Below, piece by piece: positions 14,998 to 23,385 of a stretch of DNA of 32,877 nucleotides. A program made the translations under genes and the position numbers. Origin of the DNA: Candidatus Fermentibacterota bacterium (GTDB lineage Bacteria; Fermentibacterota; Fermentibacteria; Fermentibacterales; JCC-6); the NCBI GenBank assembly GCA_030609965.1, contig JAUWSQ010000029.1, forward strand, positions 1 to 32,877. The letters are read 5' to 3'. Every line of letters begins with the position of its first letter. The stretch's first letter is position 1. The notes beneath the pieces were generated by a model. It saw only the letters and a list, made by a program, of their open reading frames with translations. It searched no databases and was not told the DNA's origin.

Positions 14998-15931
14998 CGC
15001 GGCGGTTATCCGTCTGCATTCGCTGGGGGATGTAGTTCTTGCCCAGCCTGCAGCTTCGGAGCTTTCCGGGCATTGCGAAGTATTCTTTGTTACATCTGAG
15101 CAGTATGAACCTGTGGTTGAGCGTATGCCTGGGAACATCCATCCAGTACCACTTGCTAAGGATACCGGACCACTCCATTTACGGAAGCTCATAAATAGGA
15201 TTTCACCGGATATTGTAATAGATCTCCAGAATAACATCGCTTCGAGAATCGCTACCGCCGGAAGACGTGTTAGAGGCAGATTCCGCATGGACAGGAAGCT
15301 GAGAAAACGCGTGATGGATAAGGAGGCTGAATCGATGCCCCTGCGCAGCTGGGAATTCATACGATGCGCAGCCCTGGAGAGCAGCCCGGACCCCGTACTT
15401 GAGAGAAGAAGGAAAACTGTTTCAGAAGGATTGAGAATCGGAATAGTTACAGGAGGGCGCTGGTACATCAAATCGATACCCTCCGGGGTGATTTCCGAAA
15501 CATCAAGAATTCTGACCGACCTGCACGGTGCTGAATTAGTGCTTCTCGGCGGTTCGGAGGATAAGGAAATGCTACTCCGAACAGCTTCTTCAATCAGCAG
15601 AGGGAATATCGATGTATACTCTGGATCAGCAGGGATAGAGGGTCTTATCAATGAAATTGAATCCCTGGATCTGCTGATCTCTCCGGATTCAGGTCCTGCA
15701 CATCTGGCTATGGCGTTGGGCGTTCCGGTTCTTGTGGTATTTACATCCACATCACCCTCGCTGGGTTTCTGGAGGGCGGATCGGAAGGGTAACTATATGG
15801 TCAGCGGTATTGGATGCAGGCCGTGTCACAGGCATGGAGGCAATTCCTGTCAGTTCGGGAGCGAGATCTGTAGAAAGGGAATACTGCCATTCAATCTCGC
15901 AGAAAGTGCAATGGAGCTTATGAGATCATGA
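14951..15931 (+). CDS. Family 9 glycosyltransferase (heptosyltransferase-like)
   Basis: The protein is a GT-B enzyme of the ADP-heptose:LPS heptosyltransferase family. The N-terminal domain opens with AVIRLHSLGDVVLAQPAA, typical of GT9, and the C-terminal domain carries SPDSGPAHLAMALGVPVLVVF, the nucleotide-sugar site. The C-terminus has a Cys-rich stretch (GCRPCHRHGG, then CQFGSEIC) also common in this family. It probably adds a sugar to the lipopolysaccharide core on the cytoplasmic face before export. The first ATG at 14951 and a second at 14972 both lie inside the end of the exporter gene and neither has a strong ribosome-binding site, so coupling to the upstream gene is likely. It overlaps mutS by ATGA. 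The donor sugar cannot be read from sequence. Confidence 0.85.
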   Translation: MVSTNFSMTCSSQINSAAVIRLHSLGDVVLAQPAASELSGHCEVFFVTSEQYEPVVERMPGNIHPVPLAKDTGPLHLRKLINRISPDIVIDLQNNIASRIATAGRRVRGRFRMDRKLRKRVMDKEAESMPLRSWEFIRCAALESSPDPVLERRRKTVSEGLRIGIVTGGRWYIKSIPSGVISETSRILTDLHGAELVLLGGSEDKEMLLRTASSISRGNIDVYSGSAGIEGLINEIESLDLLISPDSGPAHLAMALGVPVLVVFTSTSPSLGFWRADRKGNYMVSGIGCRPCHRHGGNSCQFGSEICRKGILPFNLAESAMELMRS

Positions 15932-18486
15932 AAACCCCTATGATGCAGCAGTTCCTGGAGATCAAATCAAAACACCAGAGCGAGATACTCCTTTTCAGAA
16001 TGGGAGATTTCTACGAGACCTTCCTTGAAGACGCAAAAACCATTTCAAGGGTTCTTGGTATTACTCTTACTGCAAGAGGCAGAAGCAGGGAGACCGGTGA
16101 GAAGATTCCACTTGCCGGATTTCCATACCACGCACTTGATGGATACCTTTCAAAGCTGATAAAAGCTGGGTACAGAGTAGCCATATGCGAGCAGACCGAA
16201 GATCCCGCAAAGGCGATCGGCCTTGTGAAACGGGGGGTGGTGGAAGTAATAACCCCTGGTACTCTTGTAAGCGGTTCCGCTCTTGATGAGCGAAGGACAG
16301 TTCTCCTCTGTTCGGCTGTTATCGGTAACAGGAGGGGAGGGCTCGCATTCTGCGACCTCTCGACCGGTGATATTGAGGTCACCCAAATGAACAGTGACCT
16401 TCTGCCTGTGGAAATCGCCAGAAAAGCACCATCCGAGATACTTCTGGGTGAGGGCTGCAAAATAGAACCGCCTGCCGGTTGCGAAATTACGGAGCTCGAA
16501 CCCTGGAAGTTCGATTCTGATACCGCTGAATCCAGTGTAGAGTCTCTGCTAGATGTTTCTGCTCTTGAAGGGCTTGGCCTGGAGCCTGACAGCCCTGCTC
16601 TCTCAGCGCTTGGTGCCCTTCTGACCTACGTGCGGGATACAAAGATGATGGATGTATCCCATCTGTGTTTCAGCGGCATGTACAGGCGCGAGGACAACCT
16701 GATAATAGACAGAGGCAGCGCTCGTTCTCTGAATCTTACCGAAGCGTCACCCGGGGAAGAATCCAGCATACTGTCGGATATCACGGATTGTACAAAAACA
16801 CCAGCTGGATCAAGAGAATGGAGAAAATGGCTCTCCTCGCCTCTTCGGGATAGAAATAAAATATCTGAGAGGTACGATGCACTGCAGTGGCTTATAGAAA
16901 CGAAGGGAACCCTTGCGAAACTGATAGAAATCCTTGACGGTACGGCTGACCTGCAACGCCAGGCAGGAAAACTTGGTACTCTTCGTTCAGCACCTCGAGA
17001 TCTAAGAGCGGTGGCGGATACGATCGCGAAGCTCCCGCTGATATTCGATATTCTGAAGGATTCATCTTCCCGGATACTGTCCGGAATAGCGTCAACAGAT
17101 CTTCTCGAAGAAACTGCAAGGCTTATAGATTCGGTTATTGTGGACCTGCCGCCGGCAAAACTGTCCGATGGGGGTGTTATCAGAGAAGGTGTTTCGAAGG
17201 AACTCGATGAATACCGCTCTATACATGCAGGAGGTAATGAGTGGATAATATCCAGACGGGACGAGGAGAGGGAGAAAACCGGTATCCCGAACCTGACAAT
17301 AGGAAACAACAGGGTTTTCGGATACTATATTGAGGTATCAAAAAGCCATCTGGACAAGGTTCCCGAACACTATATAAGGAAACAGACCCTTGTAAACGCA
17401 GAACGTTTCATAACACCTGATCTGAAAGTGGTTGAATCCAGGATATTCAAAGCTACCGAAGAGATCGAAAGGATAGAGCAGGATATATTCTGCGATCTTC
17501 GGGAGAAAGTAGCCCGGAGTGTAGATGGTATCAGGAATGCCGGAAGAATTCTCGCAGAGTATGATGTACTCTCGTCGCTCAGCACAATTGCGCTGAATAG
17601 AGGGTACATTAGACCCGAATTGTCGAATAATCCCGGGATTTCCATCATTAACGGCAGACATCCTGTACTGGACGAGATTCTCCCTCAGGGTGAGTGTGTT
17701 CCAAACAGTATAGAACTCAACCAGGGTAGACGCATACTTCTTGTAACAGGCCCCAATATGGCCGGGAAATCAACGTACCTCCGTCAGGCTGCCCTTCTTG
17801 TCATTCTGGCGCAGGCTGGTTCCTTTGTTCCGGCTGAATCCATGGTTTATTCACCTGTAGACAGAATATTTACAAGAATAGGCTCTAAGGATCGCATAAC
17901 AAGGGGTCAGTCTACATTTCTGGTCGAAATGGCTGAAGCAGCCGCTCTTCTGAATTCAAGCACTCCTGCCAGTCTTGCCATTCTTGACGAAGTAGGCAGG
18001 GGAACTAGCACTTACGATGGATTATCTCTTGCCTGGGCAATGGTAGAGTATCTGCACAACAATGAAAAACACAGACCACTTGTTCTTTTCGCAACCCATT
18101 ACCACGAACTTACAGCACTCGCCAATCTTCTTCCGGCCGTCTGGAACGTGAATGTTAAAGTAAAGGACTCTGGAGGCAAAGTAGTGTTTCTTTACAGTAT
18201 TGAAGAGGGAAGCACCGATGAATCCTACGGAATACACGTAGCCTCTATGGCCGGTGTACCGCAAAAGGTTGTTAGAAGAGCAAGAAAGGTATTGTCTGAT
18301 CTTGAAGCCGGGAAACATCTTATGACTGGAGGAGCGGGAGAGGATCAGCTGGAACTCCATTTCGCAGAGACTGAGGTTGAAAAAAGCAATCCCGTGCTGG
18401 ATCAAATTAAGGATCTGGACCCGGACACACTGACACCAAGGAAAGCTCTGGAAATACTTTATGAGCTCCGCGACAGACTCGATTAG
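15928..18486 (+). CDS. mutS: DNA mismatch repair protein MutS
   Basis: A full-length, 852-residue MutS. The mismatch-reading motif Phe-X-Glu is present in GDFYETF (Phe28-Tyr29-Glu30). Connector, lever and clamp domains follow. The ATPase domain has Walker A GPNMAGKST (from ~608), the LAILDEVGRGTSTYDG Walker B and signature region, and the FATHYHEL motif. The C-terminus ends with the usual LTPRKALEILYELRDRL helix. It recognises base mismatches and recruits MutL. It begins in an ATGA overlap with the glycosyltransferase gene, so it is read as the last gene of an exporter/glycosyltransferase/mutS operon, an unusual partnership. All key residues are intact. Confidence 0.98.
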   Translation: MKTPMMQQFLEIKSKHQSEILLFRMGDFYETFLEDAKTISRVLGITLTARGRSRETGEKIPLAGFPYHALDGYLSKLIKAGYRVAICEQTEDPAKAIGLVKRGVVEVITPGTLVSGSALDERRTVLLCSAVIGNRRGGLAFCDLSTGDIEVTQMNSDLLPVEIARKAPSEILLGEGCKIEPPAGCEITELEPWKFDSDTAESSVESLLDVSALEGLGLEPDSPALSALGALLTYVRDTKMMDVSHLCFSGMYRREDNLIIDRGSARSLNLTEASPGEESSILSDITDCTKTPAGSREWRKWLSSPLRDRNKISERYDALQWLIETKGTLAKLIEILDGTADLQRQAGKLGTLRSAPRDLRAVADTIAKLPLIFDILKDSSSRILSGIASTDLLEETARLIDSVIVDLPPAKLSDGGVIREGVSKELDEYRSIHAGGNEWIISRRDEEREKTGIPNLTIGNNRVFGYYIEVSKSHLDKVPEHYIRKQTLVNAERFITPDLKVVESRIFKATEEIERIEQDIFCDLREKVARSVDGIRNAGRILAEYDVLSSLSTIALNRGYIRPELSNNPGISIINGRHPVLDEILPQGECVPNSIELNQGRRILLVTGPNMAGKSTYLRQAALLVILAQAGSFVPAESMVYSPVDRIFTRIGSKDRITRGQSTFLVEMAEAAALLNSSTPASLAILDEVGRGTSTYDGLSLAWAMVEYLHNNEKHRPLVLFATHYHELTALANLLPAVWNVNVKVKDSGGKVVFLYSIEEGSTDESYGIHVASMAGVPQKVVRRARKVLSDLEAGKHLMTGGAGEDQLELHFAETEVEKSNPVLDQIKDLDPDTLTPRKALEILYELRDRLD

Positions 18487-18502
18487 TAAAGGTAAACGGG
18501 TG

Positions 18503-18531
18503 TTTACATCTCTTCTTTATCATGTTATATA
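18503..18531 (+). promoter_or_regulatory. Promoter with palindromic -10 region for the small hypothetical gene
   Basis: TTTACA (18503-18508) and TATATA (18526-18531) are 17 bp apart. The -10 lies inside a perfect palindrome GTTATATAAC (18524-18533), which could serve as an operator. Transcription would start near 18538, about 20 bp before the start codon at 18559. Confidence 0.5.
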
Positions 18532-18558
18532 ACCTCTATAACATCAGTGGAGGTTATC

Positions 18559-18900
18559 ATGAACTATATTTCCGACTCGTTCGGAGTCCCGGTTTCCAAA
18601 TATCTGTACTCGATTAATCAATGTGATCAAAGCTGGAGTCTTGCTTCGGGATCTGATACCGGAGTTCTTTCTCTCAGTGTGTTCGGTTCAGAAGGCAACA
18701 GGTACTCGATCCTTGTTATCGAAAAGGAACATCTCAGAAGCGATTATGCAGGCAGAGGCGGTAAATGGCTTCTTTCAGAAACTAATGATGCGGAGGGTAC
18801 TGTAAGGTTCGATCTGGAATGGGCAGCTCCGGCCGCAGGAAGCGGCTGCCTGGTGCTCTGCGGAAGGGAAACCAATACGCCGTTCAACAGTTCAGCCTGA
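18559..18900 (+). CDS. Small hypothetical protein
   Basis: I do not recognise this 113-residue protein. ATG 18559 is chosen because GTGGAGG lies at ideal spacing just before it; a GTG at 18547 would fall inside that ribosome-binding site. There is no signal peptide or membrane segment. The middle is predicted to be beta-strand rich (VLSLSVFGSEGNRYSILVIE, then GTVRFDLEWAAP), which suggests a small cytosolic beta-sandwich or barrel. Two cysteines lie near the end (CLVLC). It has its own promoter and sits between mutS and the TPR gene. Confidence 0.65.
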   Translation: MNYISDSFGVPVSKYLYSINQCDQSWSLASGSDTGVLSLSVFGSEGNRYSILVIEKEHLRSDYAGRGGKWLLSETNDAEGTVRFDLEWAAPAAGSGCLVLCGRETNTPFNSSA

Positions 18901-18913
18901 GCATAACCTGCTA

Positions 18914-18957
18914 TCATCAATTCGGTAGACTTCGATCCGTTCCTGGGGTATTATCTA
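18914..18957 (+). repeat. 44-bp direct repeat, copy 1 (upstream of the TPR gene)
   Basis: This element matches 21121-21164 at 37 of 44 positions without gaps by my count. The left half, including CAATTCGGTAGACTTCGA, is almost identical, and TGGGGTATT-TCTA ends the right half. It lies in the 148-bp gap before the TPR gene, ending about 90 bp before its start codon. Function is unknown. Confidence 0.75.
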
Positions 18958-19048
18958 AACTGATACATTACTGTAGCATTTTCCGCATTAAACAAAGAGA
19001 AGCACATTGAGGATGATCCGGAATGCTTATCCACTCAGAGGAGAAAAA

Positions 19049-21037
19049 ATGTCACATCCAGAATCAAATCACTTCTCGTGTATTCGCTTTATGCTACCGG
19101 TTCTCCTTCTATCAATGCCATTATTCGGTCAGTCCTCCGAGGATAAAATCACTGTTTTCTTCGCAGAATTTTCAGGACCTGATCCTGTGGTGATCCCCGT
19201 AACAGAATCGCTCTTTTCCTGGTTTTCCAGCAAGGGAGCTGAAGATGAAACATTCAGCACTGTCAGGTTGAACGAGATAATTGAAGTAACCGGGACATTT
19301 GATGAAAATTTCGGTCGATTTCAACAGGATGGAGCTGATCTTGTCGTTTACGGCGTTTACGATATGCCCGGGACCCATGCAAGGGTAGTCATATCAGTCG
19401 CGAGCACAGCCGGAATTACTGCCGGGCAGGTAATACATATACATTTCGATCTCGAGGGGACTTTTCCTCTGAGCGAGCTGATTCCGGGGTCCGATCCACC
19501 TGATCGAATCAACTTCCTGATAGATATGCTGACAGGATACGCCTACCTTTCGCGGGATGATTTCGAGAATGCTCTTCTATGCCTGAACAGGTCTCTGGAC
19601 CGCGTGGGCATGGCTCCCGATGACCTGGTTGCACTTGCATATTCACTGAGAGGCCTTGCCAACAGGAATCTTGGAGATACGAATGCAGCACTGGAAGATG
19701 CAGATATGGCGATTGAACTTGATCCCGAGACTCATCTCCATTTCACGTATCGGGGTGGAATCCTTGAGACGATGGGGGAGGTTGAAGCAGCGATTGACGA
19801 CTACCTCACAGTGAATGAATTGGACCCGATTAATCCGGAGAACCTTTACAACATGAGCAGGATGTATCGACTGCTTGGCGAATACGATAATGCAATCGAG
19901 TGCATTTCATCCGCAATACTCCTGGCGCCCGATGAGCCGTGCTACCTGAACACTCGTGGTTACATATACATCTATATGGAGGAGTACGCGGCTGCAGCTG
20001 AGGATATATACCGGTCTCTTGAAATCGATACATCGTACCCTACCGGCTGGGCAAATCTGGGGTGCGCACTCAGAGCGATGGGTGATATCGAAGAAGCTAT
20101 CGACTCCTTTACGAATGCTTTACATTACCAGCAGGATGCATCACTGAATGCCAGTTACTATATCGACAGGGGATATTGCTTCGAACTTCTGGGAGACTAT
20201 GAGTCCGCCATCAGTGACTTTGAAGCAGGAATAGACTGTTTCCAGGCAAGTTCCACCGAACACGCATATCTTGGATGGCTGCATATGCAAGTCGGGGACT
20301 ATAGCAGTGCGATAACCTCCTATGACAACGCCCTGCAGCTGGATGAGAACAACCCGGTGTTTCTCAGCAAAAGGGGATACTGCAATTACATGCTCAGTGA
20401 AAGACAAGCTGCGATAAATGACTTTAACGAATCCCTGCGACTGGATCCGGACGGTTTCGATGAATATCAGCATCTGGGAAAAGCATACGCGGAGGAGAGT
20501 GATTATGAGTCTGCAATCCATTACTTTGAAGAAGGATACGATCATTCAAATATTCCGGAGGAGCAATCGTGGTTCCTCTCCTACATTTGTCGGTGTTACC
20601 TGGATATTCTAGATCACGAATCCTCACTGACAGCAGCCTTGAACGCGGTACAGCTGAATCCTTCTGAGCCGTATTTTCATTTACAGCTTGGGGATTCTTA
20701 CTACATGCTGGATCGTGAGTACGAGGCCATCGAATGCTACGATGATGCTATCGAGATGGGGCTTACACATGAATACATGTGGTTTTGTTCATTCAGGAGA
20801 GGTCGCTCGCATCTGATAATCGGCAATAATGACCAGGCGATAGAGGATCTGACCACTGCGATGGCATACGAACCCGGATGGCATGATGCTGATGCATATT
20901 ACTTCAGAGGAAAGGCACATTTTGAGAACGGTGACTTCGAGCTGTGCAGGGAAGACATGGAACATTACCTCGAGAGTGGTGTAGATCCCTCGCTGCTTCG
21001 GAATGCCAGGGTATACCTGAATAATGCCGGGGAATAG
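19049..21037 (+). CDS. Exported protein with about 14 tetratricopeptide repeats
   Basis: ATG 19049 is chosen over an earlier in-frame start at 19007 because GAGGAG lies 5-6 nt upstream and the product then begins with a signal peptide (hydrophobic FMLPVLLLSMPLFGQSS). The 662-residue protein has an N-terminal alpha/beta domain of about 120 residues (KITVFFAEF, then DLVVYGVYDMPGTHARVVI), like the TolB- or CsgG-like domains that often precede TPR arrays. About fourteen TPRs then run to the C-terminus with the usual A-x-x-x-Y/F-x-x-A-I and L-x-P/D spacing (GEYDNAIECISSAILLAPD is typical). It probably acts as a periplasmic or outer-membrane scaffold. It is flanked by two copies of a 44-bp repeat. 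The specific partner is unknown. Confidence 0.88.
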   Translation: MSHPESNHFSCIRFMLPVLLLSMPLFGQSSEDKITVFFAEFSGPDPVVIPVTESLFSWFSSKGAEDETFSTVRLNEIIEVTGTFDENFGRFQQDGADLVVYGVYDMPGTHARVVISVASTAGITAGQVIHIHFDLEGTFPLSELIPGSDPPDRINFLIDMLTGYAYLSRDDFENALLCLNRSLDRVGMAPDDLVALAYSLRGLANRNLGDTNAALEDADMAIELDPETHLHFTYRGGILETMGEVEAAIDDYLTVNELDPINPENLYNMSRMYRLLGEYDNAIECISSAILLAPDEPCYLNTRGYIYIYMEEYAAAAEDIYRSLEIDTSYPTGWANLGCALRAMGDIEEAIDSFTNALHYQQDASLNASYYIDRGYCFELLGDYESAISDFEAGIDCFQASSTEHAYLGWLHMQVGDYSSAITSYDNALQLDENNPVFLSKRGYCNYMLSERQAAINDFNESLRLDPDGFDEYQHLGKAYAEESDYESAIHYFEEGYDHSNIPEEQSWFLSYICRCYLDILDHESSLTAALNAVQLNPSEPYFHLQLGDSYYMLDREYEAIECYDDAIEMGLTHEYMWFCSFRRGRSHLIIGNNDQAIEDLTTAMAYEPGWHDADAYYFRGKAHFENGDFELCREDMEHYLESGVDPSLLRNARVYLNNAGE

Positions 21038-21120
21038 GTACGATTCGGTAGCCAGGCAGAAGGAATCTGGATTTTCCGTTTCACACGTTCCGGCTAACCT
21101 TACAGGTGCTGACGCCTAAT

Positions 21121-21164
21121 TCAACAATTCGGTAGACTTCGAGACCATCTTGGGGTATTTTCTA
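21121..21164 (+). repeat. 44-bp direct repeat, copy 2 (upstream of the glycan cluster)
   Basis: Second copy of the element at 18914-18957, same orientation, ending 54 bp before the first glycosyltransferase gene of the polysaccharide cluster. Its right half overlaps a hairpin, GGGGTA/TACCCC (21152-21157 with 21163-21168), and GGTAGA (21131-21136) can instead pair with TCTACC (21161-21166). A T-rich tract follows after 12 bp, so weak termination or attenuation before the cluster is possible. Confidence 0.7.
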
Positions 21165-21205
21165 CCCCGACATAGTTATTCTTTTTTTATTCTTTATTGA
21201 TTCAC

Positions 21206-21221
21206 AGGAGGGTTCTCTATC
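21206..21221 (+). promoter_or_regulatory. Ribosome-binding site and ATC start of the first cluster gene
   Basis: AGGAGGG (21206-21212), then a 6-nt spacer, then ATC (21219-21221). No ATG, GTG or TTG exists in this frame between the in-frame stop TGA (21198-21200) and ATG 21291, yet the codons in between encode the conserved first strand of the glycosyltransferase fold. Confidence 0.65.
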
Positions 21222-21962
21222 AAAGAAAAGCACCCTGACAGCCTTTCTGTAGTATTTCCTGCATTCAACGAAGAGGAAAACGTTGAGTACATGATTGAAA
21301 CAGCCATTGAAGTGCTGTCAGGCCTTGAAATTGAGTGGGAGATAATTGTTGTTGACGATGGCTCTTCCGACAGAACCGCCTTGATCTCGGAAGAACTCTC
21401 AAAGACGTATCAGGATGTGAAGCTGGTTAAGCACGAAAAAAACAGAGGTATAGGAAGTGCTGTTAATACAGGTATTATCTCTTCATCGAAGAAATGGATA
21501 TTCTACACTGACTGTGACGGGCAGTTCAATTTAAGTGAGCTTGAAATTCTCTGGAATTTGCGCCACGAAGCGGATGTTATCTCCGGTTTCAGGCGGAAAA
21601 GGCAGGATCCCCTGATGAGGCTGATGTATTCCTTCGCATACAATACACTTACCTATATAATCTTTTTCGGTGGATTCAAGGATGTGGACGCATCTTTCAA
21701 ACTGTTTCGGCGCGCTATCTTCGATCAGGTAAGAATAAGATCATCATCCAGTGTGGCTGACCTGGAACTCCTTATACTCCCGAGAAAGCTAGGTTACAGA
21801 GTCCGGCAGATTCCCGTATCACACTATCCAAGAAGGGCAGGCAGTGTATCATGTGAGAGCTACAGGAAGGGAATATTCGCCTGGGTCAGGATAGCTCCAA
21901 TCATGGAAATGTTTGTTCAGCTCATCCAGCTGCGGCTGAGGCTATGGAGGGGAGATGTCTGA
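21219..21962 (+). CDS. GT2 glycosyltransferase, polyprenyl-phosphate sugar synthase-like, ATC start
   Basis: A 247-residue GT-A enzyme resembling dolichyl/polyprenyl-phosphate mannose or glucose synthases. Read from ATC 21219 it begins with KEKHPDSLSVVFPAFNEEEN, the standard first strand. VVDDGSSDRT (nucleotide binding) and the metal motif FYTDCDGQFN follow, and DVDASFKLFRRAIF matches the acceptor-side region. Starting at the first ATG (21291) would remove that strand, so the ATC start is favoured; an ATG-to-ATC sequencing error or mutation is the alternative. There are no C-terminal membrane helices of the GtrB type. It probably charges a lipid carrier for the cluster, possibly supplying the GT-C-like protein at 27756. 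It overlaps the next gene by 8 bp. Confidence 0.85.
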   Translation: MKEKHPDSLSVVFPAFNEEENVEYMIETAIEVLSGLEIEWEIIVVDDGSSDRTALISEELSKTYQDVKLVKHEKNRGIGSAVNTGIISSSKKWIFYTDCDGQFNLSELEILWNLRHEADVISGFRRKRQDPLMRLMYSFAYNTLTYIIFFGGFKDVDASFKLFRRAIFDQVRIRSSSSVADLELLILPRKLGYRVRQIPVSHYPRRAGSVSCESYRKGIFAWVRIAPIMEMFVQLIQLRLRLWRGDV

Positions 21963-23385
21963 GAAAAGGACTGAAGCGCTTCTCGTAACGCCATTGCCCC
22001 CGCTGAAAACCGGACTGGCCACATATGCCATGAGAGTACTGGAAAACACATCGGATTTCGTGGACTGGACGGTCGCCTACACCAGTGGAAGTGACCCTTT
22101 AACTCTTCCTTCTTATGTGGGAAGCATCCCGGTTGAGGAACTGCAGGAGGATGAACTGCCTGATGCCAGAATATTCCAGGTGGGCAATTCACCGCATTGC
22201 TTCGGGGTTGTCCAGGCATTGTACAGATTATCGGGAACTGCTCTATTTCATGAAACGACCATCCATCATATGCTCAGACACTGCTATATTGAAAGCAGCA
22301 GGTGGGAGGATTACAGGCGGGAAATTCGATTCTGCTACGGACCAGCTGCAGAAGATGTAGAAAAGGATCTATCTAACGGTAATATCCCTGCTGCCCAATA
22401 CGATAGAAAGCTCAAACAGTACCCTCTGCTCGGGAGAGCTCTTCATGCGTCACATTCCGCTGTATGCCTTAATCCATACGCAGCTTCCATCATAAGGAAA
22501 TCCTATCCGGAAGGATGCGTATTAACTATCGGACATCCGCTAAGTCCTCTTCCGGAATTAGAATTACCCTTAAAACCATTTCCTCTATGTTTCGGAATGG
22601 TTGGAACAAATCAATACGGCAGGAACCTTGATAAAATTATAGAGGCTGTTGAACTGCTGAGAATTGATTATCCGGCTGCTGGTCTTGTTCTGATAGGTGG
22701 GAATTACCCGGAAGGGCTGCCTGAATGGACCATGAGAACCGGGAGACTTGAAGAGATGGAATATCAGAGCTGGATAAGAACACTGGATTATGTTTTTGAT
22801 GTCAGGCATCCGACATGCGGTGAGACATCCGGCAGTCTTCTTGAAGCGATGAGGGCAGGTATACCATCCATCGTCACAGCATCCGGAGCGTTCAATAACC
22901 TCCCATCCGATGCGGTGATAAGAATTCCACCTGACAGTATTGTTCAGGGCATCCGCTCAGCGATTCTCCTGCTTGAGGGAAGACCAGACCTCAGGAATAC
23001 CCTCTCATTGAAAGGAGCGGTCTACGCAGTGGATACAGGTTCAGAAGAGAGGCTGGTAAGTGACTGGAAAAGGGTTCTCCGCCTTGCGGAAAAACTTCCT
23101 CAGGATAATCCCGTGGTTGAGAATCTTGTTTCGATATCACCGGCATGGCACGAGCTTCAAACAGGTTTCACGAGGGATCTGGGCACAGTGCCTGTAACCT
23201 GGAAATTCTCCGGTATTGCAGAACTTGAAGGTCCTGAATGTTCAGAAGGAGCGATGGTAACCGCATGGGGAGAGGGTACCGTCGGCGGCATCGAACTCGA
23301 CAGCGAGCCAACTGTTGTAAGCCTGGATGGCAGAACACTGAGTTTCAGGGGTGATGGATGGATCTCGAATGTTATCTGGAAATAG
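21955..23385 (+). CDS. GT4-like glycosyltransferase with C-terminal beta-rich extension
   Basis: The 476-residue protein opens with LLVTPLPPLKTGLATYAMRVL, the glycine-loop start of GT-B enzymes acting in polysaccharide synthesis. The C-terminal Rossmann domain shows FGMVGTNQYGRNLD and a GT4-like donor site, HPTCGETSGSLLEAMRAGIPSIVTASGAF, whose ETSGSLLEAM replaces the commoner EGFGLxxLEAM. After about residue 390 there is an added tail of about 85 residues with short beta strands (VTWKFSGIAELEGPEC, VVSLDGRTLSFRGDGWISNV) that normal GT4 enzymes lack. The ATG at 21955 is preceded by GGAGGGG inside the previous gene. It should act in the cytoplasm on a nucleotide-sugar donor; donor and acceptor are unknown. 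Confidence 0.82.
   Translation: MSEKRTEALLVTPLPPLKTGLATYAMRVLENTSDFVDWTVAYTSGSDPLTLPSYVGSIPVEELQEDELPDARIFQVGNSPHCFGVVQALYRLSGTALFHETTIHHMLRHCYIESSRWEDYRREIRFCYGPAAEDVEKDLSNGNIPAAQYDRKLKQYPLLGRALHASHSAVCLNPYAASIIRKSYPEGCVLTIGHPLSPLPELELPLKPFPLCFGMVGTNQYGRNLDKIIEAVELLRIDYPAAGLVLIGGNYPEGLPEWTMRTGRLEEMEYQSWIRTLDYVFDVRHPTCGETSGSLLEAMRAGIPSIVTASGAFNNLPSDAVIRIPPDSIVQGIRSAILLLEGRPDLRNTLSLKGAVYAVDTGSEERLVSDWKRVLRLAEKLPQDNPVVENLVSISPAWHELQTGFTRDLGTVPVTWKFSGIAELEGPECSEGAMVTAWGEGTVGGIELDSEPTVVSLDGRTLSFRGDGWISNVIWK

Noticed and set aside
14986..15750. Long minus-strand open frame opposite the family 9 glycosyltransferase
   Set aside because: It is Ser/Arg-rich shadow translation of a conserved GT9 gene and has no family features of its own.
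16626..17309. Long minus-strand open frame opposite mutS
   Set aside because: mutS is intact and conserved on the plus strand; the antisense frame is a by-product of its codon use.
18914..21164. Mobile element bounded by the 44-bp repeats
   Set aside because: The repeats are direct, imperfect and not accompanied by a transposase, integrase or target-site duplication; the enclosed gene is a TPR protein. A transfer event is possible but not supported.
21152..21190. Rho-independent terminator after the TPR gene
   Set aside because: The GGGGTA/TACCCC stem is only 6 bp and the T-rich tract starts about 12 nt later, so it does not meet the usual pattern; kept only as a remark in the repeat entry.
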